Origin: Rhynchopus sp. YZ270_cl-10
Lineage: Eukaryota; Euglenozoa; Diplonemea; Diplonemida; Diplonemidae
DNA length: 64,000 bases
Assembly (NCBI GenBank): GCA_964035575.1
Contig: OZ037863.1
Coordinates: 1,505,652-1,569,651 of the forward strand
Reading direction: 5' to 3'
Both the position numbers and the translations under genes were made by a program. The notes below the pieces were generated by a model, which had not been told where the DNA came from, made no database searches, and worked only from the letters and a program-made list of their open reading frames with translations. Positions 48,355 through 56,378 of the stretch are shown here, piece after piece (positions within the stretch are counted from its first letter, which is position 1; each line of letters opens with the position of its first letter).

Positions 48355-48667
48355 TTGAGCCGGGATGTGTTGGCTGCATCCTGAAACCCCTAGCTTCTGG
48401 GGGGGCAAGCTTCTCCAGAACTGGGCACTCTTTGAGGTGGACCAAAGGCACCTTCAACTTCTGTGTTGATGTGTTGTCCGTGTTAGTCTACTGTCCTGTT
48501 TGCGGCCTTGGTGTAAACCAGGGCAACAATCAGAGTGAAATGGGGTGAACCGGGCCAGGCTGGTCTCACAGAGCAGCTCATAACTCCTGCAGTGGACAGT
48601 TCAAGGATCGCAGCACAGAGCAGAGTGAGGGTGTTTCCAACTCAATGGCTTGAACTGGAGAAGCGTT
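48355..48667 (+). ncRNA. 7SL: Signal recognition particle (7SL) RNA
   Basis: The 5' domain GAGCCGGGATGTGTTGGC with ...ACCCCTAGCTTCTGGGG fits the Alu-domain loops. GGTGGACCAAAGGCACC fits helix 6. GAACCGGGCCAGGCTGG followed by AGAGCAGCTCATAAC fits helix 8, the SRP54 binding site, although the apical loop (GUCUCA-like) is not the usual GNAR tetraloop. The 3' end lies before a CTTTTTT run. The length of about 310 nt is usual. Exact ends are uncertain by several nucleotides. Confidence 0.8.
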
Positions 48668-48833
48668 TCTTTTTTACATTTTTCCATGTGAACATTGTTT
48701 CCACATCACCATACACATGTGTTGTTGATACACCCCACCACGTTGCCCAGACCATTCCTACCCACATTATTCACCACAAGTGGCATGTTTACCAGCACAT
48801 GTTGGTGCTTAGAGCAATGTTAAGAAAAAGGGC

Positions 48834-48946
48834 AACCAACGATTTCTAAAGCTACAGTTTCTGTACTTCATTGGTATGGAAGCATGAAGATTATATTCTT
48901 CTCACACAACTTTGTCAAACATGGCCAGCCTCGAAAGAGACTGGCC
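48834..48946 (+). ncRNA. SL RNA: Spliced-leader RNA gene, copy 5
   Basis: Exon 48834-48873 is identical to the others; one extra base in the intron part makes it 113 nt. Terminal stem GGCCAGCCTCGAAAGAGACTGG (one G-to-C mispair), then a T-run. Confidence 0.94.
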
Positions 48947-49008
48947 TTTTTTACGTCACCATGAGAAAAAACATTCACACATATGATGCATGTACAAAGT
49001 GTGTGTCA

Positions 49009-49044
49009 CCCTGACCCACCTCCAACAAGACAACCCTGTCTTGT
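49009..49044 (+). promoter_or_regulatory. 36-bp shared upstream element, copy c
   Basis: CCCTGACCCACCTCCAACAA followed by GACAACCCTGTCTTGT. By analogy with copies a and b, an RNA gene should start a few tens of bases downstream. Confidence 0.5.
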
Positions 49045-49059
49045 TTTCCCATACTCTCC

Positions 49060-49390
49060 CTATGTTTGGGTGCTAAGTTAGTGTGCTACTTCGAAACCAA
49101 ACAACTCGTTCAGCAACAGCTAAAACTTGAAAAGACCTTTCTATTTAAGAAAATTCTTTACAATTTTTATGATGCGGTCCTGCTGTTGGGCCTGATATGG
49201 CCCAAGGCGGAACTACTTTCATATGATGTAAATCCCGTACGTTCGTACAGAATATTACCCATGATGATTATTCTTACATTAGCGTGTAACACTAATTCTG
49301 ACTGCGTTCTATTTCACACTTCAAATATTAGAACTGGATGTGGGGCTGCCAGTTTACTGGTGGTCCCGATCCAGCACACAACGCAAGCAC
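49060..49390 (+). ncRNA. Unassigned RNA polymerase III transcript candidate (U3-like features)
   Basis: This segment follows shared element c and ends at a TTTTTT run (49391-49396), as U6 and SRP RNA do. ATGATGATTATTCTT at 49261 (C-box-like), an ACATTAGCGTGTAACACTAA hairpin and TTCTGACTG (D-box-like, near 49296) resemble the 3' half of U3 snoRNA. The 5' box A is not clear. RNase P or MRP RNA are alternatives that I could not support. Confidence 0.35.
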
Positions 49391-49417
49391 CCTTTTTTAT
49401 ATTTTCCCACCCAGCAC

Positions 49418-49560
49418 CCCCCCTGTGTCTGTGTTGTTGCCTAAGCATCGCCTTTTACAGGCTTCCTTGCAGGGAGTGTTCGGTCAAGTGATAGTGATGA
49501 AGAAGGACAGGGGCGAGTTTTCTCGTGAAATGCTTTGAAGCCTCTGACATTGAGAGGCTC
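49418..49560 (+). ncRNA. U5: Probable U5 spliceosomal snRNA
   Basis: Contains CGCCTTTTAC, the nearly invariant U5 loop 1, framed by AAGC and GCTT that can pair. A 3' hairpin (AGCCTCTGACATTGAGAGGCT) follows an unpaired stretch (GAGTTTTCTCG) that could be the Sm site. It lies between other snRNA genes. Ends are approximate. U5 aligns exons during splicing. Confidence 0.55.
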
Positions 49561-49655
49561 GCTCCGACCTCTGTTTTTAATAACCCACATCACAGTGGTA
49601 ACCACTGTGTATGTATGGTATGTATGGTATGTTTGTTTTTGTTTTGTTAAAAAAG

Positions 49656-49844
49656 AGGGTATGCCACTCCTGGATGTTGTGCAGCTCCAGGGCAACATGT
49701 GTGAACGGACCAGGTTGCCCTGGCGACCCGTCACCCCAATGAGAAATTGCGTTAATATCATCAGTGCACAAGGCACTGTATCAGATATTAAGCTGATAAG
49801 AACAGATAATACACTTGATCTTAGCCAAAAGGCCGAGAAGGTAT
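49656..49844 (-). ncRNA. U2: U2 spliceosomal snRNA
   Basis: From 49844 on the minus strand it reads ATACCTTCTCGGCCTTTTGG, then CTAAGATCAAGTGTATTATC and TGTTCTTATCAGCTTAATAT, the universal U2 5' half including the branch-point-pairing region (GTGTATTATC; the usual sequence is GTGTAGTATC). The 3' part folds into stems like U2 loops III and IV (CCTGGAGCTGCACAACATCCAGG). It ends before a T-run. About 189 nt. Confidence 0.97.
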
Positions 49845-49883
49845 GACTTCTTTTTAGTCCATACCGAATTCGACACCCATGTA

Positions 49884-49890
49884 CAGGGAA
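49884..49890 (-). promoter_or_regulatory. TTCCCTG element about 40 nt upstream of U2
   Basis: TTCCCTG on the minus strand, 40-46 nt before the U2 start. The same heptamer stands at similar distances before U4 and U1. Confidence 0.45.
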
Positions 49891-49894
49891 GCAT

Positions 49895-49997
49895 GATTAT
49901 GATCAATATTACTAGGAAACAACAAGGCAAGCAGATTACACACCCATGTCACAGGGAAGTAAGTGAAGGTGATGATCAATCTTATTAGTAAAAACAA
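49895..49997. repeat. Small duplication of U4 3' flanking sequence
   Basis: TGATCAAT.TTA.TAG.AAACAA.GGC at about 49898-49930 is repeated near 49973-50000 at the 3' end of U4, along with CCATGT.ACAGGGAAG motifs. A local duplication, possibly carrying a spare promoter motif. Confidence 0.5.
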
Positions 49998-50140
49998 GGC
50001 CGCCGAAGCAGCTACACAAATTGCCAATGTGGCAACGCCGAAGCGGCCCATGGCGGGAATTGGGTAGTTTTCAACCAGCAATCTCTCCACAGCGTCCCTA
50101 TTTGGTCATTGCTTATGGAATTATCCCGAGCGCAAGAATA
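49998..50140 (-). ncRNA. U4: U4 spliceosomal snRNA
   Basis: On the minus strand: TTGCGCTCGGGATAATTCC, AGCAATGACC, GATTGCTGGTTGAAAACTAC, CCAATTCCCGCCATGG and CATTGGCAATTTGTGTAGC. This follows the order of U4: stem II, 5' stem-loop, stem I, central region and Sm-like site, then a 3' hairpin AGCTGCTTCGGCGGC. About 143 nt. U4 chaperones U6 before spliceosome activation. Confidence 0.9.
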
Positions 50141-50178
50141 CCTCCTTTTCTCCCAGTCGTGTCACAAAGCTATGTCCA

Positions 50179-50185
50179 CAGGGAA
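50179..50185 (-). promoter_or_regulatory. TTCCCTG element about 40 nt upstream of U4
   Basis: TTCCCTG on the minus strand, 39-45 nt before the inferred U4 start, as before U2 and U1. Confidence 0.45.
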
Positions 50186-50338
50186 GTGTGTTGGGGTGGT
50201 AACATATAGACACCACGTAAAGTTAACACACCAAAACTACCACCGCCAATGTGCCTCCCTATAGACATCTGTGCAGCCGATAGGTGGAACAAACAAGGGC
50301 AAGACTGTACTCTACACAGGATCTGTTTTTGAGTGCAT

Positions 50339-50345
50339 TTCCCTG
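50339..50345 (+). promoter_or_regulatory. TTCCCTG element about 46 nt upstream of U1
   Basis: TTCCCTG on the + strand, 46-52 nt before the U1 start. Confidence 0.45.
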
Positions 50346-50390
50346 AAGGTGTTGGAGTTTCGCATGTTGTTAAACTCAGCTAGAGGTTAC

Positions 50391-50545
50391 ATACCTTACT
50401 GGTGTCTGACCTGATCAACAAGGGCGTCGACACACCAGTGGCCCTTGCATTGCACTGCGCAGGGGATACTGGTGGCACTAGCTTCGGCTGGCTTGCACAG
50501 TGAAATTTTTGACAGCGGCGGTGCTGTGCTTTGCACAAACCCGCC
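50391..50545 (+). ncRNA. U1: U1 spliceosomal snRNA
   Basis: Starts ATACCTTACTGG, where most U1 RNAs have ATACTTACCTGG. It has a TTGCATTGCACTGCGC loop (the U1A-type loop II of other eukaryotes), a clear Sm site GAAATTTTTGAC (50501-50512) and a GC-rich 3' hairpin (GCGGCGGTGC...GCAC). About 155 nt. The altered 5' end would pair best with GTAAGG-type donors. U1 serves cis-splicing; its presence fits the intron in actin. Confidence 0.85.
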
Positions 50546-50834
50546 TTTTTAAACAAACAAACAAACCAAAACAAACGTGATCACACAAACCATCATGTTA
50601 CCCAGTAAACCCAGTAAACCCAGCACACTGGTCTAGAGGGATCGACCACTGAGTGGTGACCTGTGAGCACACAGGCACCTGCTCCGATGCAGTAGTGCAG
50701 CGCACTAAGTGCTGTGCTAAGGACTGGCCAAACTTGTTAAACCTGCTGACCCACAAACCGGTTTTCACAACCGAAGCAAAAACAAGCTCAGAAATAAAAA
50801 GCTCTTCAAAGGTTTTCGAACCTGACTCAGTATT
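50546..50834. other. Spacer between U1 and 5S, no gene assigned
   Basis: Contains A/C-rich DNA and some stem-forming motifs (GTGCAGCGCACTAAGTGCTGTGC). No tRNA or snRNA could be built. Confidence 0.4.
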
Positions 50835-50953
50835 GGATTCGGCCATACTCTGGTGAATACACCTCATCCCGCCTGATTTGAGAAGTTAAGCACCAGCAGG
50901 CCTGGATAGTACTGGCGTGGGTGACCAGCTGGGAAGTCCGGGTGCTTGAATCC
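50835..50953 (+). rRNA. 5S rRNA: 5S rRNA
   Basis: 119 nt from GGATTCGGCCATACTCTGGT to GGGTGCTTGAATCC, ends complementary, followed by a T-run. Conserved parts are CCGCCTGATTTGAGAAGTTA, AGCACCAGCAGGCC and TAGTACTGG...GGGTGACCA...GGGAAGTCC. The sequence GATTTGAGAAGTTAAGC resembles kinetoplastid 5S. Transcribed by RNA polymerase III through internal boxes. Confidence 0.97.
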
Positions 50954-50989
50954 TTTTTACTTTTTTTTTACTGAAGCAGAAAGTTGTTC

Positions 50990-51610
50990 TGGATTGCTCA
51001 CACAGGATCAAAAACGCGAAAACGTTGGGAATATGTGTTATTTGGGTGCTCCCGAACCCATTATGAGGTCGGACGATTTGATTGGAGCATCAGAAGTGCC
51101 CTAATTGAGGTGGCCAAAATGACCGTTTTTACCTGCTATTCCGCAACAGCCCAACTGGTCAAAAATGCGAAAACGTTGGGAAAACGGGTTATTTGGATGC
51201 TCCTGAAGCCATCATGAGGTCGGAACCGCAAATTGGAGCATCACACATGTCCTAATCACTTACTCCCAGTGAAACACGGTACACATGGAATTTTCCGATT
51301 TTCCACCGGATACTCCGCAATAGCAAGATCGTCCAAAATGTGAAAACGTTGGGATAATGGGTCATTCGGATGCTCCTGAATTCATTATGAGGTTGTAACC
51401 GCAAATTAGAGCATCAGAAGTGCCCTAATCGAGTTCGCGAAAATGACCCAGCAAAATGTCATTTTCACCTCTATTCTGCAATAGCCAGATCGTCAAAAAT
51501 GGGAAACTAACGGGAAAATGGGATGTTTGGATGCTCCTGAATCCATTATGAAGTCGTAACCGCAAATTGGAGCATCACACATCCCTAATCAGCCCTAATC
51601 ACTTACTCCC
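50990..51610. repeat. 170-bp-family satellite between 5S and the tRNA genes
   Basis: Four diverged units with ATTATGAGGTCGGACGATTT or its variants, GGAGCATCA..., and AAAACGTTGGGA. Same family as at 40.6-41.8 kb and 54.15-54.78 kb. Confidence 0.8.
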
Positions 51611-51685
51611 AGTGAAAATTTATTTGGGCTATTTGAGATGTATGGAATGTACAGGGTTCCCCCTACACAGCAAAAAGACAATAAC

Positions 51686-51766
51686 GCGGACGGCAGGATT
51701 TGAACCTGCGCGGGCAGAGCCCAATGCATTTCGAGTGCACCTCCGTAACCACTTGGATACGTCCGC
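51686..51766 (-). tRNA. trnS-CGA: tRNA-Ser(CGA)
   Basis: Complete cloverleaf with the long variable arm of type II tRNAs; anticodon loop CTCGAAA. First of 41 tRNA genes to 61966. Very similar to the other Ser genes at 55188 and 59085 apart from the anticodon arm and acceptor. Confidence 0.95.
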
Positions 51767-51847
51767 TACTGTTCCTTTGCAACTTCTGGAGGAGTCATGA
51801 AACGAGCAGGAGGAATGAACATGATTCACTGAACAAAAAAAGGCTTT

Positions 51848-51919
51848 GCTCCCGGCGGGGTTTGAACCCGCGATCCCAGGCTCATAAGACCTGTGCCTTA
51901 ACCACTAGGCCACGAGAGC
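51848..51919 (-). tRNA. trnI-TAT: tRNA-Ile(TAT)
   Basis: Acceptor GCTCTCG/CGGGAGC, anticodon loop CTTATGA, T-arm GCGGGTTCAAACCCCGC. The base after the anticodon is G instead of the A expected for an ANN-decoding tRNA. Confidence 0.85.
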
Positions 51920-51945
51920 GTCGAGCCCTTTTATCCCTTGATAAG

Positions 51946-52016
51946 GCGACCGTGGTCTAGTGGCATGATGGACCCCTCCCAAGGGTTCGACCCGGGTTCG
52001 ATTCCCGGCGGTCGCA
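51946..52016 (+). tRNA. trnG-CCC: tRNA-Gly(CCC)
   Basis: Acceptor GCGACCG/CGGTCGC with discriminator A; anticodon loop CTCCCAA. One of three Gly genes, with GCC at 57911 and TCC at 58419. Confidence 0.95.
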
Positions 52017-52066
52017 TAGCCTTTTTTAAGCTGGGCATGTAGAAAACATCGTTGGAAGTAATTAGA

Positions 52067-52139
52067 AGCAGAGTGGCGCAGTGGTCAGCGCGGTGGGCTC
52101 ATAACCCACAGGTCATAGGATCGAAACCTATCTCTGCTA
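52067..52139 (+). tRNA. trnfM-CAT: Initiator tRNA-Met(CAT)
   Basis: AGCAGAGTGGCGCAGTGG start, A1-T72 acceptor end, GGG/CCC pairs in the anticodon stem and GATCGAAAC T-loop are the marks of a eukaryotic initiator. The anticodon loop is CTCATAA, with T33. Confidence 0.97.
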
Positions 52140-52240
52140 GAAAACCTTTTTCAGTGAACCCATTTTTTTGACTTGAAAAAAATTTTTTGAACACCAAAAA
52201 AAAGTTGGTCAGACCCTTGCCAACATCTCACTAAGTTTGG

Positions 52241-52313
52241 GCAGCTATCGTCTAGTGGTTAGGACGTCCGCCTTACACGCGGAAGATCGCTGGTTCAATC
52301 CCAGCTAGTTGTA
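52241..52313 (+). tRNA. trnV-TAC: tRNA-Val(TAC)
   Basis: Anticodon loop CTTACAC in stem CCGC/GCGG. The acceptor GCAGCTA/TAGTTGT uses two G-T pairs. Other Val genes: AAC at 53123, CAC at 61445. Confidence 0.94.
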
Positions 52314-52405
52314 CTTTTCATTTTTGAATTTCCTTCACAATTTTTTACAGGTGTTGTTGACCATGAAGGGACACTTCCTTAAAACGAGAAAAGAATATGA
52401 AACAA

Positions 52406-52478
52406 GCCCCATTGGCGCAATGGATAGCGCGTTGGACTTCTAATCCAAAGGTTGTGGGTTCGAGTCCCACATGGGGTA
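52406..52478 (+). tRNA. trnR-TCT: tRNA-Arg(TCT)
   Basis: Acceptor GCCCCAT/ATGGGGT; anticodon loop CTTCTAA. One of five Arg genes in the cluster. Confidence 0.96.
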
Positions 52479-52566
52479 ATTCTTTTCTTTGTTTTTTATT
52501 TTTCAGATCCGGTGCGATTGAAGACTTTCTCTGGACGCATTCTTTTTAAAAACAGGCTTCATTGTA

Positions 52567-52638
52567 TCCTCGGTAGTATAGAGGTCAGTATTTCCGCCTG
52601 TCACGCGGAAGACCCGGGTTCAATTCCCGGCCGGGGAA
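52567..52638 (+). tRNA. trnD-GTC: tRNA-Asp(GTC)
   Basis: Anticodon loop CTGTCAC, acceptor TCCTCGG/CCGGGGA. An identical gene on the other strand is at 58914-58985. Confidence 0.97.
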
Positions 52639-52740
52639 TTCTTTTTATGTGTTGTGTTTTCTTCTGTTTTTCCTTTTGCTCCGTTTTGGTTGTCCTTTCT
52701 CATCGTTCTCATTTCATTTCTAATATAAATCTGTTGGCAA

Positions 52741-52822
52741 GGCAGGATGGCCGAGAGGTCTAAGGCGGAGGACTCAAGTTCCTTTCTCTTCGGAGGCGTG
52801 GGTTCAAACCCCACTCCTGTCA
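52741..52822 (+). tRNA. trnL-CAA: tRNA-Leu(CAA)
   Basis: Type II tRNA with a long variable arm (TTTCTCTTCGGAGGC). Anticodon loop CTCAAGT. No intron. Confidence 0.94.
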
Positions 52823-52929
52823 CACTTTTTTCCTTCTGTTGTCCAGAATCAATTTTTCAAGGGATCAGTTTTTTTCACAATTTATTTTTCTGACAAAAAA
52901 TCTGTGACACAAAAACTTGAAAAAAAGAG

Positions 52930-53001
52930 GGGCTCAGCAGGGAATCGAACCCTGGACCTCTCGCACCCAAAGCGAGAATCATGCCACTAGACCACTAAGC
53001 C
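52930..53001 (-). tRNA. trnP-TGG: tRNA-Pro(TGG)
   Basis: Anticodon loop TTTGGGT in stem CTCGC/GCGAG. Almost identical to Pro(CGG) at 61117 and Pro(AGG) at 56379. Confidence 0.96.
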
Positions 53002-53122
53002 TTCGTTTTGTACCCATATTCCCATTTTCTTCTGTCCAAATTTTTTTTTATTTTGACACAGTTTTCGGTTTTGGGCGGTGAATGCACACACCATCTCGTT
53101 TCTATGAACCATATAAATGTCA

Positions 53123-53196
53123 GCACCTATGGTCTAGTTGGTTATGACGCCTCGTTAACACCGAGGAGGTCTCCGGTTCAAACCCGGATAGGTGTA
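53123..53196 (+). tRNA. trnV-AAC: tRNA-Val(AAC)
   Basis: Acceptor GCACCTA/TAGGTGT; anticodon loop TTAACAC in stem CCTCG/CGAGG. Confidence 0.94.
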
Positions 53197-53840
53197 CACT
53201 TCTTTTTGTGCGTTTGTTTTTTGGCCTTGTATTGCCCATTTTTTTTGGGGGTGAGAGCACATCCGCAAACACGTGTCATAATGCTAACGTTTGCGGCTGT
53301 GCTACTCTGCCAATTTTTTTGGATTTGGTGAAAAATGGTACCAAAATCAAATCCGGGAGCAATCAGTTTTTGTTGCCGGAAGCACATGCGGAAATGGGTG
53401 GGGATTCCTTAACATTTCCACATGTGCTTCCTTTTCCACATGTGCTTCCTTTTCAGTCCTTTCCATCTCGAACGAACTTTGATCAGCGGAAACATGAAAC
53501 AGACTGACTTACATGTTACATAGCATCTCAGCTCAACTTGATTGCAGGCCAAAAAATAATTTTCGGCCAAAATTTTTTTTTAAGTTTTTGTTGCCAGAAG
53601 CCATATGCTGAAACTTGCACAGCACACAGTGAGCTGTGCGCCCACAACGGAGGGCCTGTTCTGTGCGCCCACAATGGGGGGGTGTTCTGTGCGCCCATAT
53701 CGGGGTCTGAGCTGTGCGCCCGACATACCAAAAAATTTTCGTCCAAAAAATTGGGATGTAGTAGCACAGCGCACTTTTCCAATGTAGTAGCACAGCGCAC
53801 CTTGAAAATTGTTATTAGAGTTGAGGGGAAAAAAGAGAAG
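53197..53840. other. Spacer with short tandem repeats
   Basis: ACATGTGCTTCCTTTTCC occurs twice near 53420-53450. A GCTGTGCGCCCACAA-like module occurs four times at 53632-53725, and GTAGCACAGCGCAC twice at 53760-53800. No gene recognised. Confidence 0.6.
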
Positions 53841-53857
53841 TGCCTCCACCTGGGATT

Positions 53858-53906
<49 letters not shown>

Positions 53907-53913
53907 AAGAGGC
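53841..53913 (-). tRNA. trnF-GAA: tRNA-Phe(GAA)
   Basis: Anticodon loop CTGAAGA; acceptor GCCTCTT/AGGTGGAGGC end with discriminator A. The only Phe gene seen. Confidence 0.96.
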
Positions 53914-53993
53914 CTTGTTTTAGGGTATGCATATTTTTTACACGGCCAACATTTTTTGACAACAGGTCAAAGTCAAAGTAGTAGAAAAAGTAT

Positions 53994-54066
53994 TGGTCGT
54001 GACAGGGCTCGAACCTGGGACCGTTGGCTTATTAGACCAATGCTCTACCGACTGAGCTACACGACC
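53994..54066 (-). tRNA. trnI-AAT: tRNA-Ile(AAT)
   Basis: Acceptor GGTCGTG/CACGACC; anticodon loop CTAATAA; T-arm CCAGGTTCGAGCCCTG. Confidence 0.96.
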
Positions 54067-54149
54067 GACAATAATGACGAAAGGAATCGCCAAGCTGGGG
54101 TACACACTATTTTTTTCTATTGTGCACAAAACTGTATTTGCATGACCTC

Positions 54150-54785
54150 ATCTTACTGATACTCTGCAACAGCAAAGTGGTCAAAAATGCGAAAACATTG
54201 GGAAAATGGGTTATTTGGGTGCTCCTGAATGCATTATGAGGTTAAACGATGTGATTAGAGCATCAGAAGTATCCTGATCGAGTTGGCGAAAATGACCCAG
54301 TAAACTGCCTATTGTACTGCCATTCCGCAATAGCAAAAATAGTCTAAAATGTGAAAACGTTGGGAAAATGGGTTATTTGGGTGCTCTTGAATCCATTATG
54401 AGGTCAGAACCGCAAATTGGAGCACCAGAAGTGCCCTGATCGAGTTGGCGAAAATGACCCACTAAAATGACTTTTGTGCCACCATTCCACGAATGGCAAA
54501 ACGTTCAAAAATGTGAAAATATTGGGAAAACGGGTTATTCGGCTGCTCATGAAGCCATTATGAGGTCAGAATCGCCAATTGGAGCATCAGAAGTGTCCTG
54601 ATAGAGTTGGTTAAAATGACCCAGTAAAATGCCTATTGTACCACTATTGCGTAATAGCAAAATGCTCAAAAATGTGAAAACGTTGGGAAAATGGGTCATT
54701 TGGATGTTCCTGAACGCATTATGAGGTCAGACTCGCCAATTGGACCATCACACACATCCTCATCGCAGGCACTGCACAATGATGT
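54150..54785. repeat. 170-bp-family satellite inside the tRNA region
   Basis: About four diverged units sharing AAAACGTTGGGAAAATGGGT, ATTATGAGGTCAGA and GGAGCATCAGAAGTG. Same family as at 51.0-51.6 kb. No RNA gene within. Confidence 0.8.
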
Positions 54786-54851
54786 CAGTTCATATTTTTG
54801 TGTGTTTGACTGGCCCAACCAAAAAATAATCAACAAAATATGGCAAAAAAA

Positions 54852-54923
54852 TGGACATTGAGGGGTTCGAACCCTCGGCCTCCCGTATGCAGAACGGGCG
54901 CTCTACCACTGAGCTAAACGCCC
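54852..54923 (-). tRNA. trnA-TGC: tRNA-Ala(TGC)
   Basis: Anticodon loop TCTGCAT in stem CCCGT/ACGGG; T-arm GAGGGTTCGAACCCCTC. The acceptor GGGCGTT/AATGTCC relies on two G-T pairs, and the G3-T70 wobble that marks Ala tRNAs is present. Confidence 0.92.
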
Positions 54924-55038
54924 CTGATAAATGTCCCTCAAGGAGAGGTACTTGGGGCACGTTCTGTTCGTCTTTTTTGTCAGTTTTTTTTCAAGAACTG
55001 AACAAGCCTTGAAATTGACTCTTTCCTTTAAAACGAAT

Positions 55039-55110
55039 GCCCGCCTAGCTCAGCGGTAGAGCGTTGGACTTTTAATCCAATGGTCGTGGGTTCGATCCCC
55101 ACGGCGGGTG
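55039..55110 (+). tRNA. trnK-TTT: tRNA-Lys(TTT)
   Basis: Acceptor GCCCGCC/GGCGGGT; anticodon loop CTTTTAA; discriminator G. Confidence 0.97.
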
Positions 55111-55187
55111 CCTACTTTTTTGGATCGATTGGATTCTCTTTTTTGTGCCCATTTTCAGGATCTGGGGCGTTGTACTTCCTCAACTAT

Positions 55188-55269
55188 GCTGACGTATCCA
55201 AGTGGTTACGGAGGTGGACTTGAAATCCACTGGGCTCTGCCCGCGCAGGTTCGAACCCTGCCGTCAGCG
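55188..55269 (+). tRNA. trnS-TGA: tRNA-Ser(TGA)
   Basis: Type II with long variable arm (GGGCTCTGCCC). Anticodon loop CTTGAAA. Discriminator G. Confidence 0.96.
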
Positions 55270-55383
55270 TTCTTTACCTTTTCGTTTGATTTCTGTGATC
55301 TATGTTTTGTCATCAAATGCAGAGATTGAAGATGTGTGTGACAAAGCTCCAAAAAATATTGAAAACACTTGGAAAAAGAAAAG

Positions 55384-55455
55384 TTCTCCCACGCGGGTTT
55401 GAACCGCGGCTACTGGATTCAAAGTCCAGGGTGCTAACCACTACACCATAGGAGA
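55384..55455 (-). tRNA. trnQ-TTG: tRNA-Gln(TTG)
   Basis: Anticodon loop CTTTGAA in stem CTGGA/TCCAG; acceptor TCTCCTA/TGGGAGA. Confidence 0.95.
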
Positions 55456-55557
55456 GATAATCCGGATCCTTTTGTTCACACAACAACGATGGAAAATTTG
55501 GTGGTTGCAGGTACACACAAGTACCCCACGTTGATTCTTTGATTTAAGTTAATATGA

Positions 55558-55630
55558 GCCTCCCTAGCTCAGTCGGTAGAGCGCAAGGCCCTTAACCTTG
55601 TGGTCGCGGGTTCGAGCCCCGCGGGAGGTG
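55558..55630 (+). tRNA. trnK-CTT: tRNA-Lys(CTT)
   Basis: Anticodon loop CCCTTAA in stem CAAGG/CCTTG. The base before the anticodon is C rather than T (C33). A second identical gene lies on the other strand at 60651-60723. Confidence 0.95.
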
Positions 55631-55856
55631 CTTTTTGTATTGATACCTGAATTTTTCTGAATTTTTTTTATTTGTTGGAAAACATGGTGTGTTGGTCGTT
55701 GTGCAATGAGCCCGCCATCGTGCGAAATCGTGCCCAAAAAAAATTTTTGGTGGTCACAATTGCGATGATTTTTGGTGATCCCACCCAGACCAAATCGCAC
55801 TAACTAAGTTGTTAAGCAAAGTACAAGCTTCGTCCTAAGTACTGACAGGTAATTAA

Positions 55857-55938
55857 GCGGACGTACCCAAGTGGTTACGGGGCTCGCCTGCTAAGCGAGT
55901 GTGCTCTGCATGCGCAAGTTCGAACCTTGCCGTTCGCG
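55857..55938 (+). tRNA. trnS-GCT: tRNA-Ser(GCT)
   Basis: Type II with long variable arm; anticodon loop CTGCTAA in stem CTCGC/GCGAG. Confidence 0.95.
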
Positions 55939-56191
55939 TTTTTTATACACTGCATTGATACCTTTTTTCATTCTTTTCTGAACTTTTTCAAACTCAAAAA
56001 AAAACCTGAAAAAATCTGTTTTATCTTCAGGTCAAGAATCTCCAAGTTAGGACAACATTCAAGATGTTTGGTTTTTTTGGTGAGACAACCTTGGAAATCC
56101 TGAACAATAGTTTCAACATCAAGATGACACACAACTTGGGTTTTTAGCTCAAAATCAAAAATAGAGTCAAAAACTCAAAAAAATGAAAAAT

Positions 56192-56264
56192 CTCCTCCTG
56201 TTGGGTTCGAACCAACGACCTGCAGGTTAACAGCCTGACGCGCTACCGACTGCGCCAAGGAGGA
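56192..56264 (-). tRNA. trnN-GTT: tRNA-Asn(GTT)
   Basis: Anticodon loop CTGTTAA; acceptor TCCTCCT/AGGAGGA. An identical gene at 61723-61795 shares a few flanking bases. Confidence 0.96.
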
Positions 56265-56378
56265 TCTGATTGTTAGCGAAGACAGCATTTACATGGGGAC
56301 CTTATTCAAAACGAAAACACACACAAGGAATGATGGAAATTTATGGCCGCGTTACGAAGAGAATGCGAGAGAATTCGT

